Below, in pieces: positions 55,988-64,000 of a stretch of DNA of 64,000 bases. Source of the stretch: Antedon mediterranea (Eukaryota > Echinodermata > Crinoidea > Comatulida > Antedonidae). Numbering within the stretch: position 1 is the first letter of the stretch; each line of letters begins with the position of its first letter. The stretch covers positions 6,448,001 to 6,512,000 of the forward strand of contig NC_092679.1 of assembly GCF_964355755.1 (NCBI RefSeq), read 5' to 3'. The translations under genes were made by a program, and so were the position numbers. Below the pieces are notes generated by a model, which ran no database searches, had not been told where the DNA came from, and saw only the letters and a list, made by a program, of their open reading frames with translations.

Positions 55988-56825
55988 GCCACACCTGGTA
56001 AGTTGCAGGGGCGAATCCAGGATTTCTCCACCCCTGGTTTGAGTATACAAATAGTTCTCTCGCAAACCCCTCTGGATCCACCCCTGATTTTAATGTAAAC
56101 ATAATTCTCTTGACTGTATTACCTTTAGTATGGTAACGTAATAATCAAGTGTGAAATTTGTATTCATAAGTACACACTATCTTGCAATAAACTTTGCATT
56201 TTATGTATGTACTACTGTAGATAAAATGAATTCATCATCGGATGCGGTGCAATGGTAAAGATATTTTGTATTCTGCAAATTCACAATCTGGGAAGTTTAG
56301 AAAATATAACTGGTGCATTAACTATATAATGATAAAATTAATGTGTTTTCAGAGTTGTACATACACGGTATATATGTATATATAGGAATGGGTTTTTTAA
56401 ATAGAATACTGTATATGCTTTGCTTTAGAACATAGTTTGTATGTCAGATATATTGTAGGCTAAACTTCCTGTCATAGTGTTTAAGTTCAGAATTTATCAC
56501 CAATATGTATAACATGAATTAGCATGGTAATTCTCCAGATAATGGTGGTTGTTTAGATCATCGACTTTGATTTATGGTCGTAACTGATCATTATATTTGT
56601 AGCATGGATAAAAATAATTGAGTAGATACATTCATTTCACATTTTGACATAACGTAATGGATATGCTTGCCAAATATGGCTTCATGTACTGTATAACGCA
56701 CAGCTTCTTTTTTAATGGCATTGAAAATTCAATAATTTAGATATACTGGTATATGTACAGGATATATCATTGTTGAATCGTGGAGGTACCTTCACGGTTG
56801 TGTCACAGATAATGAAATACATTTT

Positions 56826-57074
56826 AGGGATCATGTCAACATTATTTTACTGCAGTTACTGCAGTAAATGCATTTTTTTACTGCAATAATGTATGATTTA
56901 GTATGTTTCAATGTGGTTTATGAGGTAGTCACTGTAATAACCAAACAAACAGTGTGTACAGTGATTGGGCCTACAGTATCCCAAATTAAACAGCTTGCTA
57001 ATATTTCAAACAAATGTTAAAGAGTATAAGACAAAATGCAGTGACTGCAGTAGATTAATTTTGACATGGTCCCT
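56826..57074. mobile_element. MITE family B copy, unexpanded
   Basis: Left AGGGATCATGTCAACATTAT plus TTACTGCAGTTACTGCAG; right CTGCAGTAGATTAATTTTGACATGGTCCCT is the inverse. About 250 bp with ordinary interior. Confidence 0.85.
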
Positions 57075-57833
57075 GCAAATATCCTTATGGTTATATACAG
57101 TATTATATAATTTCTCGACGTTACTGTATATCGTACTCGTAGATGAGGACATAGCAGGGTTGTTTACAATATCTCTGTGTTAAGTCTCCAATTTCTCTCT
57201 GTGTGTTGGGTCTACCTTCATAGTTGTCATGCTTGAATGATGACATGTCACGCTTGAGAGATTTCTTTTCATTGACATTTGATTTTAGTACTTTTATTAA
57301 AGAACAGATGTATAGAAATTTGTATTTATATAGCCTTAAGTACACAAGGGAGGTAGAGAATATAAGACAAGGTCATTGAAATGAACAGCAATATTTCTAT
57401 TTTGTTTTTATTAATTCTTGTCATTTTTTTAATTCAACATTGTGAATAAACTTGGTATAGTTAGATAGAGGTGAATTTACTGTATTAACTATATTAGTAG
57501 ATTGGTACATGCTTACTGTACATGTTTGTAAAATGTACATTTTTAAGTAAGTAAGTAATAAGTTTGTCATTTGATGGATTCATTTATGTGGATTGTCTGA
57601 AGTTGTTTTAGGTCATCGACGTTTCTGTATGTTTACAGTAATTTTAACTATTGGAGATATATATAATTTATATTATTGACAATTAAAGTTGTTAATTTTA
57701 ATGATAATATGTCCAAATAAACATTTTTTTTAAGTTTCATTTTAAGAATTTTCTCCATTCTAAATGTTTTCATTTTTCGACCAATTTCACCTTTAAGTGT
57801 TCTTCTTGTGCGAGGTGTTCTTAATAGAGTGTT

Positions 57834-57988
57834 CTTAAGCTCTGTCTACACTATCAAACTTTATGTGATGTGATGTTGCTAAATATGGTAGTGATATATT
57901 TAAATATGGTAGTGCTATGACATCATTATATCCATATATCACATCACAATTTTTTGTCACATAAAGTTTGATAGTGTAGACAGAGTTC
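57834..57988 (+). mobile_element. MITE family A copy
   Basis: Ends AAGCTCTGTCTACACTATCA and TTTGATAGTGTAGACAGAG; directly abuts a family B copy. Confidence 0.85.
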
Positions 57989-58148
57989 AGAGATCATGTC
58001 ACAATTATTCTACTGGAGATACTGCAGTAACTACACTACATCAATCATCATAGACATTTTGTGTATAATTATTGATTACTTGAAACAGGCTTGCTAACAA
58101 AGATGTTTACTGCAGTAACTGCAGCAGAATAATTGTGACATAGTTCCT
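57989..58148. mobile_element. MITE family B copy, unexpanded
   Basis: Left AGAGATCATGTCACAATTAT, right AATAATTGTGACATAGTTCCT; CTGCAGTAAC words near both ends. Confidence 0.85.
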
Positions 58149-58659
58149 TATATAAAATAAAATGGTATAAGCTGATCAATTGAATATTCATCTTTGTTTA
58201 ACACAAATCCCATGGACATATAATACTGTATCGTTAGTAATAAACGAGTTTCTAAATGTGTATTAAAGCACTCTGTTATTCAAATCAGATTTGTGTGCAA
58301 ACTTTAATGTTTGCTTAATAAGTCTAGCATAATTACGTGACTGCGTTTAACTGACATGTTAGCCTTCCCTTCTGGACAGCATTAATCTGTATAATTCACC
58401 ATGAGTTAGTAGAATAATCCGTACTAATATTATACATTACGGTGTTGCCGTTCAGTATTATATCAGGGAGTTTAACAACTCGTTGACAACACTTCTCAAA
58501 CACTCGTCGGTTAGTTTAGAAGGTTTTTGGATGGGGTAGGCCTTACCAGGAAAAATTATTTTCTGTGTAGGCCTATAACATAGAGATTTTACATTCATAC
58601 TGTAAATATTATCTCTATGTAGATGGCACGAACAACAAACATACATCAATTAGTATTGT

Positions 58660-59267
58660 AAACTCTATCAAACTAGTTTGACAAAAAAAAGGTGTGATGT
58701 GCCAAAATAAGATAGTGTATACTCAAATACGGTAGTGGTATGCTCAAATACGGTAGTGATATGCTCAAATACGGTAGTGATAGGCTCAAAATGGTAGTGA
58801 TATGCTCAAATACGGTAGTGGTATGCTCAAATACGGTAGTGGTATGCTCAAATACGGTAGTGATATGCTCAAATACGGTAGTGGTATGCTCAAATACGGT
58901 AGTGGTATGCTCAAATACGGTAGTGGTATGCTCAAATACGGTAGTGGTATGCTCAAATACGGTAGTGGTATGCTCAAATACGGTAGTTGTATGCTCAAAT
59001 ACGGTAGTGATAGGCTCAAATACGGTAGTGATAGGCTCAAAATGGTAGTGATATGCTCAAATGTGGTAGTGATATGCTCAAAGTGATATGCACAATTATG
59101 GTAGTGATATGCTCAAATATGGTAGTGATATGCACAATTATGGTAGTAATATGCTCGTATATGGTAGTGATATGCTCAAATAAAGTGATATGACATCATC
59201 ATGTCTATATATGGGCACATTACATATTTTTCACATAAAGTTTGATAGTATATAGACAGAGCTTTAG
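58660..59267 (+). mobile_element. MITE family A copy expanded by an internal 21-bp array
   Basis: Left end has lost the outer bases (ACTCTATCAAACTAGTTTGAC). Right end is ACATAAAGTTTGATAGTATA plus GACAGAGC. Between lie many copies of a 21-bp unit related to the normal interior word 'gtgcccaaatatggtagtga'. Usual family length is about 150 bp; this copy is about 600 bp. Confidence 0.9.
58699..59180 (+). repeat. 21-bp minisatellite, about 20 copies
   Basis: Unit TATGCTCAAATACGGTAGTG plus one base. It is regular in the middle (58800-59035) and degenerate at both edges. Open frames on both strands (for example repeats of LKYGSGM) are artefacts of the 21-bp period. Confidence 0.95.
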
Positions 59268-60927
59268 AAGATATCTAAGTGCATTTTTATAAAGGCGCTG
59301 CCGACTTGCGTTATTTTATATTTGTAACTTTAAGGTTAAAATGTGACAACATTGAAGGAACTCTCTTGTGAAAATAAGACTTTAAGTTTATAAAAGCTTT
59401 TTTTTATCTTATTAACGCAAATATGGTTACTTTAGAGGACCGCCTTTCTGGCAAAAACCCAACTACAAGACCTATAAAATCGACAATTTTAGCTTAAAGT
59501 TCCAACTTGGACGCAAATCGTCCTCCATAATAATTTTGTAGAATAAGATAAAATAAGTTTAACATTCAAGATGTTAATTAAAGATGAGCCATTTTAATTC
59601 GAATAACGAACATTGACGCCCATGACTGTAATTGTCATTTTTGTAGAAAAATTACGATCAATATCTTTATTAAATAATAAGTTTGTTTATATTTGAAAAT
59701 CATGAAAACATATGGCATGATTGAATAACGGAGGCTATAACAACACTCTTGATCGTACAAGCCGATTTATTTTGCATTAACCAATATTGAATTCTGTTTT
59801 GTTTAGACATTATAATATAAATTACTCACACATTAGAAATGCAGCCCGGTTGACAACAGGACAATACAGTAATATGCAAATCATATTCTTTCATTACATC
59901 CGTGGTACAGTATTATCTATATGCACCTGCAGCTTTTTATAGTGTATTCATGCAACACACGATATTACTTGGATCTTTGATTAGCTGTGATGCAGCGCGT
60001 ACGCATACACACGCGCTGCATCACACGTCCTTTGATCGCCGCGTTATTTACTAGAACGATAGTTATGACATCAAGGGATTTGTATGCGAATACATGTTAA
60101 TAATAATGCGCTTTTATACCCATCGGCTTTAAAAAATCTCATTTTCTGATCAATCGTAGTTTGCAACGCAATATAATGTAAACGTGATTATATAATGTCA
60201 TTTGTTATTGTAATGCGATTATGTATATTGCCGTAAACCAAAACCGATTATTCTGCAAGGTGTGTGTATATCTGATTGAAATCACGTTATGTGTGCCAAC
60301 GAGCCGGAGGAGATGGCTGAAGAGAGAGAGGGGGCGAACGATCCATTTTTATTTACAGTCAATATTATCGCCATATTGTGTTTCTTAATAATGAAAATTA
60401 AAAATGAGTTACAGATAAGCATAAAATGTGGCACAGCACAGTCTCGAAGAAAACGAGAAATATGTGTCATTCCAGCCTAGTTATAGTTATGTTTGGATAG
60501 GCTTATATCCTATGATACAGGCGTCACATATGATACGTTTTATAGAATCTGCCTATGATATTACTTGGAAAATTGTAGATAGAGAATCATTCCGATTATA
60601 CCTAATTTTAAATTCGACATGCATTTTATTCAGCAATTCTGTTTACAAAATGATTCAGTTTTTTAAGACGGTGGAATTATGATACGAAATAATCGTGTGA
60701 TCAGAATTTCTTTTATTTCCCAGAGGTCACTAAATTATTACGAGACTTAATTGGAAATTAATATCGAGTCATTTCTCGTCCATTATATACTTTTCGTAAA
60801 TGAGATAGTGATCCTTCTGTTTTTGTAATATATTTTGTAAGTTTATTACGGTATTGATTAATCTGAAAGGAGAAAAGACTACTACTGTACTACTACTATA
60901 CTAATTGTGTGCGATCCGTAAAGCTCA
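59268..60927. other. Intergenic, unremarkable except one short hairpin
   Basis: AT-rich DNA; a 13-bp-arm CpG-rich hairpin at 59987-60024. The 63-codon frame near 60289-60480 starts with an acidic peptide but has no recognised homology. Confidence 0.45.
59987..60024. repeat. Perfect short hairpin
   Basis: GTGATGCAGCGCG and CGCGCTGCATCAC separated by 12 bases. Confidence 0.8.
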
Positions 60928-60939
60928 TTTCCCACAAAA

Positions 60940-61740
60940 GGCCGGTGCAGACCAAACGCGAAGCAGCGAAGCGTCATACGTCACGCGTCATTCGACGGAT
61001 CGCTTTGAAAGTTGAATTTTCATGCGTCTATTAGTTTTTTTAGACTCGTAAGCGCAACGCAAGCGTTGACAAGAAACAGTTTGTATAATCGCATGTGATT
61101 GGTCTAATTAACCTTGGTTCTCACTGCTGTAGACCCAGCGCAAAGCTCCTAGACGCAACGCAAGCGAGTTGACCAATGACTGCCAGTTCAAATAATCAAT
61201 TGCTTGTGATTGGTCAATCACTTTCGTTGCGCTTACATCCTTGCGTTGCGTCCTAGTAGGAACCCAGTTAAAACTTGGTTCCCACTAGAACATAACGCAA
61301 GGACGTAAACGCAACGCAAGCGTTTTAACCAATGACAAGCGAAGTTATAGACAGTTAGCAATCACAAGCGAATAACCCATCGCTTGTGATTGGTCAATTC
61401 ACTTGCGTTGCGTTACGTCCTTGCGTTGCGTCGCTAGTGGGAACCACGCTTTAAGGACGGGAAGACGTTACAGCACAACGCTTAAAGCTTGATTCCCACT
61501 AGGACGCAACGCAAGCACCTAGAAGCAATGTAAGCGAGTTAACCAATGACTGCCAGTTCAAATAATCAATTGCGTGTGATAGGTCAATCACTTACGTAAG
61601 CACTAACGTTCTTGCGTTGCATCCCAGTGGGAACCAAGTTTAAGGAAAATTCACCAATCACGTTAAAATAGATTGTCCGAACAGCTCACTTGCGTTACGC
61701 TACGTTGTGTGTTGAGTGCAAGTGGGAACCAAGCTTTATG
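60940..61740. repeat. Cluster of family C MITE copies
   Basis: Four or more head-to-tail copies at about 61111-61268, 61271-61454, 61486-61641 and 61642-61737 (last partial), with a related stretch at 60940-61110. Each has GGTTCCCACTAG-type ends and GACCAATCACAAGCGA-type interior arms. Unusually CpG-rich for this window. Confidence 0.85.
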
Positions 61741-62931
61741 TGACTATTGGCTACGCTGAAGCTATACGAACGATAATGACGATGATGATAATGACGATGG
61801 TGATTAACAAGATCATAATCTGCCAAAACAATTACTCTTCATCTAATCCATCATGATCAACGTTGATTAATACGCGTAAAATATTAATCAGACTATTAGA
61901 TACTCGTGATGGATTAATTAACCTAATAGACCAAGCCGCTGGAAATTTAACGAATGAATTATGCATCAACGTCGTATAAATAGAGCGATGTATTCATCCT
62001 TTACGATGCTTACATTTATCTGTATCTCTGTCGTCGTTGATTAATACTCGCCTTCATTTCAATTTATATATTGAATATTAATAATTATATTTTACCATGT
62101 TGCTGATAATCGGCCATTTGAGTTATGATTTTGCAAATTAAGATGAAGAACCAGTTTCTATGTATAGTAAATGTCAGTATTATTACTACTACAACAGGAT
62201 TTAAAAGCAACATCCTTCGTAATAATTATTATAACAACACGTTGTAGCCATAGGCAACAAGTCTGTAACGCTCGCGGTGCCATTTTAATATAATATTCAT
62301 AAATCCATAAGTATGAACTAAATAATATTATGGTGAGAGTATTAAAATAATAATAGGCTTCTTGTGTCGTAGATAGATTTTGAGCAGTTGTTGATGGAAC
62401 TTAATCAAAATAGCTTCGTATTGAAAAGTGCAAGGCAAGGTCGATTGAAGGATGGGTCTTTACGTTTTTGAAAAGGTGGAAAAAGAAAACATTATATTAT
62501 ACAGTATTACGTTATGAAATTTTATGTTTAAAAAAAAAAATTATGTGGATAACAGCAAACTTCGAAATAAAAGTATAGAAAATAAAGAGAGAGGATATAA
62601 AACATAAACAGCCAACATGTAGGCCTTCATGTAACCTTTTCGCAAACACCACCACTAACTTATTGTATGATCAGTAGAATTTGTTGTGGTTTGAGTATTA
62701 AGTCTATACACTTAACAAAGTGACGATTCTCACCTCGCATACCTTTTGTATACAATTGAAAAAAAGGAACGCATCGTTGACCAAACTCTAAAGAAGTTAA
62801 CTTCACGCTTAATTCTCCCGATAAAAAAGATTAAAAAGTCACAGATTTTTTTGGACAAACCAGTGTTTGTCAGACATTTTACATTATGGCGTTTTAGATT
62901 TCTGCAGAAATGAACTGAGAGTTGACATACC
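61741..62931. other. Upstream region of the ferlin gene
   Basis: No coding segment recognised; includes short GATGATAATGAC-type simple repeats near 61777. Presumed promoter and 5' UTR toward 62931. Confidence 0.4.
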
Positions 62932-63658
62932 ATGTCGTTGAAAATTAAGTTGAAGTCAGTTGTAGGGTTTGGGAAAGTGGCGCGTGATCGACAACTCGAA
63001 TTCTCTTTTAGAGGTACGTGATTTTATGAATTTCTGATTATTTTATATGTTATAACTTTATTTTTGACATCTGGCATATGAATACCTTTATACTTATATT
63101 ACGGCTTTGTGGGCTGAGATGTGTTCCGTAAGGGGCCTGGTTGGTTCCTGGTTGGTTAAGCACCGAGATTGAAGATTTTTACTTATAAAGTGGACGAAAC
63201 TTTGAATTATGTATAATAAATATTTGATTTGATTTGAATTTATTTGGAAAATCATCATAAAAAAAACCATACAAAGTGATAACATAAATTACGGACATTA
63301 CAAACAATACATTTATAAAAGATTTTTTGATAGCCCAAAAAGCTTATCAGTTTGTTTCCATTGGCCTAGCTGTCATTCATTATCTGAAAATATCGTTTTT
63401 TTTTATATTAGCCTACCGTATCCAATCGAATCGAACCATGTCGTGCCAAGCCCGGCATAGTCTAATGGTTGGATTTCTGCATATAGGAAATTATATTATC
63501 AGGCACAAAATTAATATTCTGAATCAATTATATAACCAATATTCTAACTGGAAATATTATCGAAGAAATACATAAATTGTTCTCTTGTATTTCATCCAGG
63601 AACTGTTCAAAAATCCTGCGTTCAGACGAACACTTCATCTGAATTAGTATGGAATGAG
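62932..63658 (+). CDS. Ferlin family protein, first two coding exons (C2A start), cut by window edge
   Basis: Exons 62932-63013 and 63600-63658 join as MSLKIKLKSVVGFGKVARDR, QLEFSFRG, then TVQKSCVQTNTSSELVWNE. This parallels the start of otoferlin-type ferlins (MALLIHLKTVSELRGRGDR, KVTFRG, RVLENCEDVADFDE), the first strands of C2A. Ferlins are large multi-C2, C-terminally anchored proteins for calcium-dependent membrane fusion. Donors are AGAG|GTACGT and GAG|GTAAGA; acceptor TTTCATCCAG. A short upstream frame ATGAACTGA lies about 20 bp before the start. Only 46 residues are visible, so the subfamily (otoferlin or FER1L) is not certain. Confidence 0.78.
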
Positions 63659-63859
63659 GTAAGATACTAAGAATGGAGGTAAAGAAAATATATTTACCAT
63701 CTACATCCCACCCTCTTAAAATAATGGAATAAACTTTTAAAAACCAAGTTGGGCCGCGGCGCGCGAAATTCTATTTTGTTGCATGCTTGGTGGATGACTG
63801 ATCCTAAAATGTCATTTTGCATAATGTTTATTTAAGAAAATATTTAGTTTTGGCAGCAT

Positions 63860-64000
63860 GCCTACTAGCCAGGCTAGGCCTCTACTAGGCTAGGGCCAGG
63901 CCAGTAGTGGGCTAGGCCTAGGCCTATACCTCCCCCCTCTATTCCCCTCTATTCTAGGCTAGGCCCTAGCCTTACTAGGCCTAGCCTAGCCTACCTACTA
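63860..64000. repeat. GGCCTAG-rich cluster at right edge
   Basis: Same CTAGGCCTAG words as the left end of the window; inside the second ferlin intron. Confidence 0.75.

Larger units (their letters stand above)
53311..57833. other. 3' UTR and intergenic DNA
   Basis: Contains family E (55793-55987) and family B (56826-57074) elements. The 126-codon open frame at 54994-55374 has no recognised domain and loosely repeats a GGTCAGCCAATTCA-like word. Nothing else supported. Confidence 0.5.

Noticed and set aside
58740-59086. Repeat-protein-like frames on both strands (LKYGSGM, SIPLPYL units)
   Set aside because: Products of the 21-bp minisatellite, not of selection for protein.

Overview
The window is AT-rich animal genomic DNA. 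Split genes with GT/AG introns, long introns and many short inverted-repeat transposons rule out a prokaryote. The protein families and the abundance of short GGCCTAG-type palindromic DNA suggest a deuterostome marine invertebrate, most likely an echinoderm; the taxon is inference. All five protein-coding loci lie on the + strand. I rebuilt them exon by exon from conserved protein segments, splice sites and reading-frame phase. Most long open frames in the window are not genes; they come from repeats or chance.

Layout. (1) 2183-4549: a complete five-exon steroid 5-alpha-reductase (264 aa). (2) 6.8-32.6 kb: a large gene whose two ends match CCDC9 but which has a PDZ domain encoded between them (684 aa with all exons, 597 aa if three symmetric exons are skipped). 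Its introns hold a Mutator-like long-TIR element, a near-perfect palindrome, tRNA-derived SINEs and a recent internally deleted LTR retrotransposon with LTRs identical by eye. (3) 39.3-43.0 kb: a complete NR1H-type (FXR/LXR-like) nuclear receptor of 380 aa. Three decayed copies of the coding end of its last exon follow in the 3' region. (4) 49.1-53.3 kb: an INAF-motif single-pass membrane protein (INAFM2-like), with a probable short last coding exon. (5) 62.9 kb to the right edge: the first two coding exons of a ferlin, encoding the start of the C2A domain.

The rest is mostly repeats. At least four families of short inverted-repeat elements recur. In two of them a single copy has expanded internally into a tandem array (66-bp units in the receptor intron, 21-bp units near 59 kb). 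A separate palindromic structure carries 21-bp arrays in both arms and is flanked by a direct repeat (49.65-50.62 kb). A 5'-truncated LINE fragment splits one inverted-repeat element near 48 kb. The five genes belong to unrelated pathways; I see no operon-like or cluster logic. The main points for follow-up are the PDZ-CCDC9 architecture, the AF-2 repeats after the receptor, and the repeat arrays born inside MITEs.
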